A DNA stretch of 64,000 nucleotides from JBHBQE01 sp041776485 (GTDB taxonomy: Bacteria > Bacillota > Clostridia > Lachnospirales > Lachnospiraceae). Both the position numbers and the translations under genes were made by a program. Positions 1 through 7,239 of the stretch are shown piece after piece. The notes under the pieces are model-generated. The model was not told the DNA's origin, did not search any database, and worked only from the letters and a program-made list of their open reading frames with translations. The stretch spans positions 38,577 to 102,576 of the forward strand of contig JBHBQE010000016.1 of NCBI GenBank assembly GCA_041776485.1, read 5' to 3'. Numbering within the stretch: the first letter of the stretch is position 1; each line of letters starts with the position of its first letter.

Positions 1-13
1 TATTTGGCTTTAA

Positions 14-70
14 TTATCTACTAATAAAGCTTTCTGCTATTTTCTCATTTGATAATACCGTATCAGACAT
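14..70 (-). other. Short 18-codon reading frame, possibly the remnant of a gene
   Basis: An ATG lies two bases after the stop of the frameshifted frame at 73-328, with GAGAGGAG upstream as a plausible ribosome site. The frame (MSDTVLSNEK...) stops after 18 codons. It may be the surviving start of a decayed second gene of the same small operon, or a meaningless short frame. No function can be given. Confidence 0.25.
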
Positions 71-72
71 AA

Positions 73-328
73 CTACTCCTCTCTTTGTACCTTTAAATAG
101 TCTAATATATCTCTTTCTAAAGTATAGGTTTTGTCATAATGATAACAATGTCCAAATGTCTTCTCAATCGCATAGTCCCACCTTGTAGAAGCATGTTCCT
201 GAGGGGTTAAATACTGTATCCCTTCGTCCTTGTACATATATAAATCCTGATGTCCCTGAAAATTATGATCCTGTAACCATTTGAAATATTTCTTTGTAAA
301 CTCTACAAACTATGATATGCTTTATCAT
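73..328 (-). pseudogene. Frameshifted small gene, unknown product (about 84 aa if repaired)
   Basis: The minus strand has a clear ribosome site (TAGGAGGATAA) and an ATG at 328, but that frame stops after 18 codons. One frame over, from about 309 down to the TAG at 73, runs a protein-like stretch containing KWLQDHNFQGHQ, YLTPQEHASTRWDYAIEKT and LERDILDYLK. Removing one base near 313 joins the two and gives an intact protein of about 84 residues rich in aromatic residues and His. I do not recognise the family. It is either a real single-base frameshift (pseudogene) or a sequencing error. A promoter-like pair lies just upstream at 371-398. Confidence 0.5.
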
Positions 329-370
329 TTATCCTCCTATGTACAGTATTATCTGTTTTGTCTTTATTAT

Positions 371-398
371 ATTATAGCCTTGTAATCTTATTAATCAA
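371..398 (-). promoter_or_regulatory. Candidate promoter of the frameshifted gene
   Basis: Read on the minus strand: TTGATT (393-398), a 16-base spacer, then TATAAT (371-376). It lies about 45 bases upstream of the GGAGG and ATG of the frameshifted gene. The match is good, but the surroundings are very AT-rich. Confidence 0.45.
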
Positions 399-433
399 TT
401 ATATGTGCAATACTATTATTAGGCGCTATAGTC

Positions 434-462
434 TTGTTTACTTATAAGAATAATGTTAAGAT
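434..462 (+). promoter_or_regulatory. Candidate promoter of the small membrane protein gene
   Basis: TTGTTT (434-439), a 17-base spacer and TAAGAT (457-462), followed by a leader of about 65 bases before the ATG at 536. The element diverges from the promoter at 371-398, so the two small genes share this intergenic region. Confidence 0.4.
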
Positions 463-535
463 GTACGTAAATAAAGGCTGCTGTAGTCAAGACCTCCGTT
501 ACAGGTATAGGACAATACTGATAAAGGAGTATATA

Positions 536-838
536 ATGAAAAATAAGACAAATATAATCATATTAACGGCTGCTATAGCCCTTATAGTGTTATCTAAATT
601 TCTGTCACCAATTATACTGCCCTGCTTAAATAAATATTTTGAGAACATATTGCTGATAAAAATATTTGCTGTAATATTACCGCTCATTATAGTATGGTTT
701 ATCCTTGCAGATATTTTGTATTATAAAAAAAGTGATACAAGTAGTATAAATATTAACTATATGATTATTGATTCAATATTGAAGCTTTTCGCTTTAATAT
801 TATCTGTAATATTTGCAATAGGGATTTTGGTAAAATAA
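536..838 (+). CDS. Small hydrophobic protein with about three membrane segments, unknown function
   Basis: A 100-residue protein starting at the ATG at 536, chosen because AAAGGAG sits six bases upstream; the frame is open further 5' but with no ribosome site there. Hydrophobic stretches at about residues 6-26, 40-60 and 80-99 suggest three membrane spans. A short charged loop (YYKKSD) separates the second and third. I recognise no family. It is one of only three convincing plus-strand genes in the window and is bounded by its own promoter and by a bidirectional terminator, so it looks like an independent accessory gene. AT-rich composition and a decayed gene next door fit recent turnover, but nothing proves transfer. 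Confidence 0.55.
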   Translation: MKNKTNIIILTAAIALIVLSKFLSPIILPCLNKYFENILLIKIFAVILPLIIVWFILADILYYKKSDTSSININYMIIDSILKLFALILSVIFAIGILVK

Positions 839-892
839 AATAAATAAGTAAGAAGCAGCTAAAGTAATAAAAATATCAAAAAAAATATAAAC

Positions 893-932
893 AAAAATCA
901 GAGTGTACAGCTTTGCTAACACTCTGATTTTT
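893..932. terminator. Bidirectional rho-independent terminator
   Basis: Inverted arms AAATCAGAGTGT and ACACTCTGATTT flank a 12-base loop. A-rich sequence on the left and T-rich on the right allow termination from either side. It sits between the convergent small membrane gene (ends 838) and rpmA (ends 951) and closes both units. Confidence 0.85.
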
Positions 933-950
933 TAATGTAAAATATAAGTA

Positions 951-1232
951 CTACTCTACAGGATATACGCTTGCAACCTTGTGATTTCTGCCCTTACGTT
1001 CAAATCTTAAAGTTCCGTCTGCTGTTGCAAACAAAGTATCGTCACCGCCGCGTCCCACGTTGAGACCGGGACGGATTCTTGTTCCACGCTGGCGATAAAT
1101 AATGTTGCCGGCTTTAACAAATTGTCCGTCTGCACGCTTGGCACCTAATCTTTTAGATTCAGAATCTCGACCATTCTTGGTGGAGCCCATTCCCTTTTTA
1201 TGAGCGAAGAGCTGAAGGTTCATTTTAAACAT
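951..1232 (-). CDS. rpmA: 50S ribosomal protein L27, with Prp-cleaved N-terminal extension
   Basis: L27 of the large subunit, placed near the peptidyl transferase centre. The 93-residue protein shows the family core (GSTKNGRDSESKRLG, then IIYRQRGTRIRPG). Its N-terminus MFKMNLQLF precedes AHKKG, the Firmicutes-type extension that the protease Prp removes before assembly; the mature protein would begin at Ala10. The start at 1232 is supported by AGGAGG seven bases upstream, inside the last codons of prp. It is the last gene of rplU-prp-rpmA and is followed by the terminator at 893-932. The GTPase gene obgE, often next in Firmicutes, is not here. Confidence 0.97.
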   Translation of the reverse strand: MFKMNLQLFAHKKGMGSTKNGRDSESKRLGAKRADGQFVKAGNIIYRQRGTRIRPGLNVGRGGDDTLFATADGTLRFERKGRNHKVASVYPVE

Positions 1233-1234
1233 AT

Positions 1235-1552
1235 CTATACCTCCTTTACGGTAAGGGAAATATTTTCCCTGTAATTTTTGCTGATTTCAACAAGTCCCAA
1301 CATCATGGAATCAAGCAATAATTTTGATTTATCCGATAATGAATCGGGAAATGTTACTTTTATAAAATCCTTTTCTTGCAGAGTACTTGGTTTATCATTT
1401 GTAAACTTTTCTATTGAATTAAATGTATTAATAAACAAAACGCTTACTGCTGAACAAACTATGTCCCTGCCGACAACATCAAAGTCTGCATGTCCCTTAA
1501 AGGTAAATTCCTCATATCCCCTTTTACTTTTAACGCAGGAAATACTTATCAT
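1235..1552 (-). CDS. prp: Ribosomal-processing cysteine protease Prp
   Basis: A 105-residue Prp (YsxB family) that cleaves the N-terminal extension of L27 encoded by the next gene. The catalytic pair is visible: His21 in KGHADF and Cys33 in DIVCSAVS, at the usual spacing. Length and position between rplU and rpmA are typical. The last codons contain the ribosome-binding site of rpmA, so the two are probably translationally coupled. Substrate and protease made from one transcript fit its essential role in ribosome assembly. Confidence 0.95.
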   Translation of the reverse strand: MISISCVKSKRGYEEFTFKGHADFDVVGRDIVCSAVSVLFINTFNSIEKFTNDKPSTLQEKDFIKVTFPDSLSDKSKLLLDSMMLGLVEISKNYRENISLTVKEV

Positions 1553-1556
1553 GGAC

Positions 1557-1868
1557 TTATTTTGCTTCGATTTTATCTATGGTAACTTCTGTATATAACT
1601 GCCTGTGACCGTTTTTCTTATGGAATCCTTTTTTAGGCTTGTACTTATATACAATAACCTTTTTGCTTCTTCCCTGATCCATAACCTTTCCGGTTACCTT
1701 AGCGCCCTCAACTACAGGGGTGCCTGCCTTTACTTCCTTACCTCCGATAAAAAGAACTCTGTCAAAGGTAACTTTTTTTCCAAGCTCTGCGTCAAGCTTT
1801 TCAACACGGATAACATCACCTTTTTCAACACGGTACTGTTTTCCGCCTGTTTCAATGATTGCGTACAT
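1557..1868 (-). CDS. rplU: 50S ribosomal protein L21
   Basis: L21 binds 23S rRNA in the large subunit. The protein begins MYAIIETGGKQYRVEKGD, the family signature, and ends with a basic tail (KKGFHKKNGHRQ, then YTEVTIDKI). I place the start at 1868 (103 residues), with AAAGGA six bases upstream; an upstream in-frame start at 1883 would add five residues that L21 normally lacks. It is the first gene of rplU-prp-rpmA, with a strong promoter 76-105 bases upstream. Firmicutes often carry an L21 autoregulatory leader here. The roughly 70-base leader could hold one, but I cannot confirm its fold. Confidence 0.96.
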   Translation of the reverse strand: MYAIIETGGKQYRVEKGDVIRVEKLDAELGKKVTFDRVLFIGGKEVKAGTPVVEGAKVTGKVMDQGRSKKVIVYKYKPKKGFHKKNGHRQLYTEVTIDKIEAK

Positions 1869-1943
1869 ATCTTTTCCTTTCACGCCAAATTAGGTGACAA
1901 AACTGATTGTACTTTACATACCTCTTTGAGCGATAACTGGTAA

Positions 1944-1973
1944 ATAATAGCATAAGTTAGGTGAAGATGTCAA
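1944..1973 (-). promoter_or_regulatory. Promoter of rplU-prp-rpmA
   Basis: On the minus strand: a perfect TTGACA (1968-1973), an 18-base spacer and TATTAT (1944-1949). Transcription would begin near 1937, leaving a leader of about 70 bases before rplU, where an L21 leader may occur. Confidence 0.75.
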
Positions 1974-2024
1974 TAAAGTTGTGCAAGTACAAGTAAATAA
2001 CATATACTTATATACAATATAAAA

Positions 2025-2092
2025 GACAGGCAACAAACCGACACGAAAAGTTACATAACTTTTCTCTTGGGGGGTGTGGTTCCTTGCCTGTC
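2025..2092 (-). terminator. Long three-stem hairpin downstream of the chemoreceptor gene
   Basis: Three nested stems stack: GACAGGCAA/TTGCCTGTC (2025-2033 with 2084-2092), AACC-ACAC/GTGTGGTT with one bulged G, and GAAAAGTT/AACTTTTC around a four-base loop. On the minus strand it is followed by only four T, so as a terminator of the gene ending at 2190 it is long but only moderately U-rich. Another structured RNA role is possible. The rest of 2093-2189 holds nothing I recognise. Confidence 0.55.
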
Positions 2093-2189
2093 ATTTAAAT
2101 TAACGGAAGTCGGATTCTTTGCATTATATGTTTAAATCGGACTCCAGTTGATTTTAAAGTAATAGCAAAATCAAAGCTGTTAAATATAT

Positions 2190-4349
2190 CTATAATCTAA
2201 ATTTAGATACCTCCTCCTGAAGCTCTGTAGCTATCTGAGCCAATCCCTCAGAAGCCTTGGAAATATCTTCTATAGAAGCTACTTGAGTATCTACAGAAGC
2301 GCTGGCTTCTTCCGTTGTAGCTGCGTTTTCTTCTGAAAGTGCGGATAAATTCTCCACAACTCTTACAATATTTTTATTCTCTTCTTCCATCTTACGGGAA
2401 GAACCGCTTAGCATTTCCAAAATATCCCTTGCCTGATCTACGGAAGCGGAAATCTTTTCAAATTTGCTTTCAGTTTCTTTGAGCTTTTCATCCTGAGTTT
2501 TTCCAAGCTCCTGAACCTCCTTCATGATTTTAACCGCATTATCGGTTTTAATCTTAAGATCATCAATTGTATTCCTAATCTCTTCCGTAAAGTCTGAAGA
2601 CTGCTCTGCCAGCTTTCTGATTTCATCTGCAACAACTGCAAAGCCCTTTCCTGCGTCTCCTGCACGGGCTGCTTCTATAGCAGCGTTAAGAGCCAACAGA
2701 TTAGTCTGATCGGATATGGATTGAATCATCTCTCCTGACTTTGAAATCTGCTCTGCACTTTCATTTGTTTTAAATATAGTTTCGCTTATTTCCTTTGCGG
2801 CCTTGTTATTTTCCTCTATAGCCGCTACAAGGGCGCTTAAGGTTTCGTTACCCTCATCCTTACTCTGGGTAATGCTGTCTGTAGCCTGCATAAGCTCCTG
2901 CAGTACGGCAAGCATATCTCTCAGCAGTGAATCCGAGCTTTCTACAGAGCCTGCAGCGGATTGTGTATCCTCAGCCTGGGAGGTAGCACCCTCTGCTATA
3001 TTTGTAACCGCCTGAGATACCTGTTGAGCAGAGCTTGCCGTAGATTGAGCCGTGGCGGTAAGCTCCTCTGCCGTAGCGGCTGTATTCTGGGAATGCAGGG
3101 ATATAGCGGTAACAATAGCGGTAAGATTATCTCCAAGCTCCCTTACAGATCTGAGGACGCTTCCTATTTCATCCTTACTGCTCATTAATTTTTCAGACTT
3201 CTGCCTTTCTTCTGAAATATCCAGGTTATAGTTGGCAAATTTGTCCATTATATTTTCTATAATGACAAGGGGAGATATAACCTTTTTAAACAGCAGGAAT
3301 ACTATTATGGCTGCGAGAAGAATAATGGTTACGGCGCTTAATATAATACCTACTACCGCTGCCTCTTTGGCATCCTTTGTCATATAATCAATTGTCGTGA
3401 TAGATTCAAACACCCAGTTCTCCTCCGTGCCCGGAGTATCCACAGGTACAAAAACCAGGATGGAATTCTTTTTAGAGGTGACAGATACTTCCTCCTCTAC
3501 AGATTCCTTGTAATCTTGTGCCATATCAAAATTTGAAGAAAATTTAGGATATAAATCCAAAAAATTCTGACCGATTTTTTCACCGTCATAGGAATGAGCT
3601 ACCATAGTTCCCTTGTTGCTCATTAGAACCTTAAAGTCATTGATTTTATTATAGTCCTTTGCCAGATGTTCCTGTACATCGTCTACAAAGCAGGAAACAG
3701 TTATAACTCCGATGACATTTGATTGTTCTATGATTGGAAATGTATAGAAAACTGTCAGATTACCCTCATTGTCTTCATAAGGATCCTGAAGAAGAATCTT
3801 TCCCTCTGATATGGTCTGCTGGTACCATTCTGTATCCCTATAATCGGCATTATTTATGTTTATATTGCCGCCGGTCTTGGTCAGATAAAGAGAAAAATGC
3901 CCCGACGGATTGGATTCACTTACAAACTCTCCGTCTTTTCCGTCAAAGGTATTCGGTTCAAAATAAATCCCCATACCGTCAACATCTTCATTTTCTTCTA
4001 TAATATTTTGGATTGATCTTGTTACGAAGTCCCTGTTTCTTGCTTCAGGGGCTGTTGTTGCCAGCAGCTCTGTAACGAAAGAGGAAGTGCCGATTCCGGA
4101 TTGATACATGGAATTAAATATAGTCTCCATGCTTTTGGCAAGCTTTCTGGTTTCTTCTAATCGTATTTCTTCTTTATCCTTGATAGTGGAGGAATACGAG
4201 GTATGTATATCGTATCCTGTCTTAAGTCCCAAAGAAATCAGCAGGATAATTGCCATTGTAATTCCAACAGTAAAACCAAGACTGTTGGTTAAGGCTATTC
4301 TACCCCCCCCCCCAGGATTTTTGGGGCTTTTCTTGTTTTGAATCTTCAT
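2190..4349 (-). CDS. Methyl-accepting chemotaxis protein with dCache sensor
   Basis: A transmembrane chemoreceptor of 719 residues. The order is: short cytoplasmic N-terminus, membrane helix at about 26-44, extracellular double-Cache-type sensor (about 50-330), second membrane helix (about 335-360), HAMP linker, and the long signalling coiled coil. The hairpin tip (ISDQTNLLALNAAIEAARAG, then GKGFAVVADEIRKLAEQS) that contacts CheA and CheW is intact. No C-terminal CheR-tethering pentapeptide is seen. The ATG at 4349 has AAGGAG close upstream. Codons 13-16 (four Gly) lie in a run of 11 G, so slippage would switch the frame 12 codons after the start. The gene stands alone with its own promoter; the ligand is unknown. 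Confidence 0.93.
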   Translation of the reverse strand: MKIQNKKSPKNPGGGGRIALTNSLGFTVGITMAIILLISLGLKTGYDIHTSYSSTIKDKEEIRLEETRKLAKSMETIFNSMYQSGIGTSSFVTELLATTAPEARNRDFVTRSIQNIIEENEDVDGMGIYFEPNTFDGKDGEFVSESNPSGHFSLYLTKTGGNININNADYRDTEWYQQTISEGKILLQDPYEDNEGNLTVFYTFPIIEQSNVIGVITVSCFVDDVQEHLAKDYNKINDFKVLMSNKGTMVAHSYDGEKIGQNFLDLYPKFSSNFDMAQDYKESVEEEVSVTSKKNSILVFVPVDTPGTEENWVFESITTIDYMTKDAKEAAVVGIILSAVTIILLAAIIVFLLFKKVISPLVIIENIMDKFANYNLDISEERQKSEKLMSSKDEIGSVLRSVRELGDNLTAIVTAISLHSQNTAATAEELTATAQSTASSAQQVSQAVTNIAEGATSQAEDTQSAAGSVESSDSLLRDMLAVLQELMQATDSITQSKDEGNETLSALVAAIEENNKAAKEISETIFKTNESAEQISKSGEMIQSISDQTNLLALNAAIEAARAGDAGKGFAVVADEIRKLAEQSSDFTEEIRNTIDDLKIKTDNAVKIMKEVQELGKTQDEKLKETESKFEKISASVDQARDILEMLSGSSRKMEEENKNIVRVVENLSALSEENAATTEEASASVDTQVASIEDISKASEGLAQIATELQEEVSKFRL
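4303..4313. repeat. Homopolymer: 11 C (11 G in the coding strand of the chemoreceptor)
   Basis: Eleven consecutive C on the plus strand. In the minus-strand gene they encode Gly-Gly-Gly-Gly at residues 13-16. It is the longest G/C homopolymer I noticed in this AT-rich window and the kind of tract that changes length by slipped-strand mispairing. Confidence 0.95.
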
Positions 4350-4430
4350 GCTTTTCTCCTTTTCAGAAAATACTTGTGCTAGAGAGCTTCGCTAGCATTA
4401 TTGTAGGAAATTTAAATTAACTGACTATAT

Positions 4431-4458
4431 ATTATACATTTTATTTTGTAAAAAGCAA
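4431..4458 (-). promoter_or_regulatory. Candidate promoter of the chemoreceptor gene
   Basis: TTGCTT (4453-4458), a 16-base spacer and TATAAT (4431-4436) on the minus strand, about 80 bases before the ATG. I looked for a SigD-type flagellar promoter (TAAA...CCGATAA) in 4350-4574 and saw no convincing one. The leader contains a small GCTAG/CTAGC hairpin. Confidence 0.45.
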
Positions 4459-4574
4459 ATCCAACCTCTGAATCTCTAAAAATATCAGAGTATTTTTGTG
4501 TAGAATGCTATCGTTTTTGTCAAAAATGCAAACCTAGGGTAACAAAAAATAATAAATTTGTCAAATATTCTTCC

Positions 4575-5261
4575 CTAATCCTTCAATACTATCTCTAATC
4601 TGTGTGTTCCAAAATCAGCAGGATTAAAGGGAAGGCTGTTTTCATACATAAGTTCGATTACAGGCAGTGGGGTTAGATTAAATTCACTTCCTGCCTTTAT
4701 AAATATATTAAAACCGTAACCCGACGGAAGGAAATATGGATTATCACAGGCAATATCCTGCAGTGACAGACTATATATAAAAGGGCGGATATCCTTGGTG
4801 ATTTCACTTTTTTTGGTTTTTTTCGTATAGATTATTTCCGGTTTTTCAAGAAAATTCTTAATTAATTTTTCTAATATATCCCTGCCTGGGATATTGCTGC
4901 TGTTCTTGTAATATACCAGATATTTTGCAGATGAAACTAGGGACATAACATTTTTTGATTTATCCGGTAAAACTTCTATATTTATCACATTAATTCCGCT
5001 GCTTAAGCAATTATTTAAAACCTCTTTAGAAGAAATTATATCAATATCCCTTGACAGGCTTAAATCAAAGTATTCTCCGCTGCTTGATACTCCTACAGAC
5101 AGGGGCTGTGCAAAGCTCATTATAGGATGTGGATGAAAGCCCTTGGAAAACTCCAAAGGAAAATCGGCTCTGCGAAGAGCTTTTTGAAAGTACCTCATAA
5201 GGTCTAAATGCCCTAAAAATCTCATATTTCCATATTTTTCAAATTTAATTCTGATATTCAT
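4575..5261 (-). CDS. TIGR03936/DUF2344 family radical-SAM-linked protein
   Basis: A 228-residue protein of the family that usually accompanies the radical SAM gene found immediately upstream here. The N-terminus has the family signature: RIKFEKYGNMRFLGHLDLMR, then ALRRADFPLEFSKGFHPHP and MSFAQPLSVG. It carries no cysteine cluster of its own, so it is probably a partner or substrate-handling subunit of the radical SAM enzyme. The reaction is not known to me. It is preceded by a gap of 154 bases with no clear promoter and is probably the last gene of the his transcript. Confidence 0.85.
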   Translation of the reverse strand: MNIRIKFEKYGNMRFLGHLDLMRYFQKALRRADFPLEFSKGFHPHPIMSFAQPLSVGVSSSGEYFDLSLSRDIDIISSKEVLNNCLSSGINVINIEVLPDKSKNVMSLVSSAKYLVYYKNSSNIPGRDILEKLIKNFLEKPEIIYTKKTKKSEITKDIRPFIYSLSLQDIACDNPYFLPSGYGFNIFIKAGSEFNLTPLPVIELMYENSLPFNPADFGTHRLEIVLKD

Positions 5262-5415
5262 ATATTTTAATGTGACCTGTTATATATTTACTGTTTAAAC
5301 TATTCCCATTAAGTTTTTCTAATCAGTCCAAGTCGCCAATGCATTTCAAACGAGATTACAATTTTTATAGTAAGCGTGCAAACTGCTAACGGGTCTTATG
5401 ATGTGATTTTATATT

Positions 5416-7239
5416 CTATGAAGCAGGGCGTGATTTTATGTGACTGGTGCATATTCCTGTATTTAAACCTATACAGCCGCAGTTTGAACATTTACTGAGA
5501 CAGTTTGGCGAAGTGGTAAATAATGACGCCTTATTATACTCCTTTTTAAGGAAGTCCTTGGTTACACCTATATCTATAAAATCCCAGGGCAGTTCATCTT
5601 CTACATCTTTAGCACCAAGGGCATTATCCATTAATACTCCACACTCATCAAAGGCTTCAAGCCATTTACTGTAGTCAAAAAATTCATTCCAGGAATCAAA
5701 AACACAACCTTTGTTGTAAGCAGTCTCAACCACTCTGCATATATCTCGTCCCCCTCTTGCAAGCACTCCCTCAAGTAATGTAACATCAGGGGCATGCCAC
5801 TGATAGGATATACATCTGTGATGAATATGGTTTCTAATGCTGTCCTTCAGTAAATGTGCTTTTCTCTTATATTCTTCAATGTTTTCCATGGAACACCACT
5901 GAAAGGGCGTAAAGGGCTTGGGGATAAAAAACGAGGTGCTCACTGTAATATGTACCTTGCCCTGTCTGTTTTCCTTTGGTACAGTATCAAAAAATAGCAT
6001 TGCCAAATCTTCGGCAAGATTTGATATTTCTATAATATCATCATCTGTTTCAAAGGGAAGTCCTAACATAAAATATAGTTTTATATTGGTAAAGCCTGCT
6101 TGATATGCAATTTTGGCCCCTTCTAAAATTTCCTCTCTGGTGATATTTTTATTGATAATATCCCTCATTTTTTGAGAACCGGCTTCCGGGGCAAAGGTTA
6201 TTGAGGTTTTCCTTACATCGCCGATTTTGGACATAGTATCAAGGCTTGCCTTATCTATTCTAAGGGATGGCAAAGATATATTAATTTTTCTGTCATTACA
6301 ATCACAAATGAGCTTATCAAGGAAGTCCGGCAAATCAGAATAGTCACTGGAACTTAATGAGCTTAGGGATATTTCATCATACCCTGTATTGGCAATCAGG
6401 CTGTCTGCCTGTTCCAATAATATTTCCGGGGACTTTTCCCTGTTGGGTCTGTAAACAAAGCCTGCCTGACAAAATCTGCAGCCTCTTATACATCCCCTTT
6501 GAATTTCCAGAACTATTCTGTCCTGAGTGGCCTGTATATGGGGAATAACAGGGGTTAAGGGATAGGAGGCTTTGTCCATATCACAAATGGTATGCTTTTT
6601 AACTATATCATTTTTTTGATGATACTTTGGGACATAGATACAGGAAAGTTTAGAAACTTCCTTTAAGAATTCATTTTTATTGTAATTATTCGCCTTATGC
6701 TTTCTGTAGATATTAAATACTTCCTCGTATCCTTCCTCACCTTCGCCAATATAGAACATATCAAAAAAATCTGCTATCGGCATGGGATTATAAGCACAAA
6801 GTCCGCCGCCGATGATAATAGGATAACTGCTGTCTCTATTTTCATAACGTAATGGGATATTGGAAAGTGCCAGTATATCAAGCACATTGGTATAGCACAT
6901 TTCATAAGCCATACTGAAGCCCAGAAAATCAAATTCAATAATGCTGTCCTGAGACTCCAGGGCAAAAAGCAAAATATTTCTTTCTTTCATTATTTTCCCT
7001 AAATCAGGCCAGGGAGAAAATAATCTTTCACACCAAATATTCTCATGCTTATTGAAAATATCATAGAGGATTTGAATTGCCATATTTGACATTCCGATTT
7101 CATATACATCAGGAAAACACAGGGCAAAGCGAATATCCACCTCGGACTTGTCCTTAATTACAGAATTAACCTCTCCCCCTATATATCTGGCGGATTTTTC
7201 AATATTTAAAAGTATATCCTCAGGTAATGCAAGCTTCAA
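5416..7239 (-). CDS. B12-binding-type radical SAM protein, TIGR03960 family
   Basis: A 607-residue radical SAM enzyme with an N-terminal cobalamin-binding-like region (about 20-200). It is followed by the [4Fe-4S] motif CIRGCRFC at about 249-256 and the family's RIVLEIQRGCIRGC and FAPEAGSQ stretches. The C-terminus has a Cys cluster (CLSKCSNCGCIG) that may bind a further metal centre. The substrate is unknown. The start overlaps the hisIE stop (ATGA), so it is translated with the his genes, though I know of no role in histidine synthesis. Family members normally travel with the DUF2344 gene, as here. Confidence 0.9.
   Translation of the reverse strand: MKLALPEDILLNIEKSARYIGGEVNSVIKDKSEVDIRFALCFPDVYEIGMSNMAIQILYDIFNKHENIWCERLFSPWPDLGKIMKERNILLFALESQDSIIEFDFLGFSMAYEMCYTNVLDILALSNIPLRYENRDSSYPIIIGGGLCAYNPMPIADFFDMFYIGEGEEGYEEVFNIYRKHKANNYNKNEFLKEVSKLSCIYVPKYHQKNDIVKKHTICDMDKASYPLTPVIPHIQATQDRIVLEIQRGCIRGCRFCQAGFVYRPNREKSPEILLEQADSLIANTGYDEISLSSLSSSDYSDLPDFLDKLICDCNDRKINISLPSLRIDKASLDTMSKIGDVRKTSITFAPEAGSQKMRDIINKNITREEILEGAKIAYQAGFTNIKLYFMLGLPFETDDDIIEISNLAEDLAMLFFDTVPKENRQGKVHITVSTSFFIPKPFTPFQWCSMENIEEYKRKAHLLKDSIRNHIHHRCISYQWHAPDVTLLEGVLARGGRDICRVVETAYNKGCVFDSWNEFFDYSKWLEAFDECGVLMDNALGAKDVEDELPWDFIDIGVTKDFLKKEYNKASLFTTSPNCLSKCSNCGCIGLNTGICTSHIKSRPAS

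Noticed and set aside
1605..1943. Plus-strand frame of 112 codons opposite rplU
   Set aside because: Antisense shadow of rplU and its promoter region. No ribosome site or recognisable protein.
4350..4574. Flagellar (SigD) promoter or c-di-GMP riboswitch before the chemoreceptor
   Set aside because: No good TAAA/CCGATAA pair and no riboswitch core was visible; an ordinary TTGCTT/TATAAT pair explains the region better.
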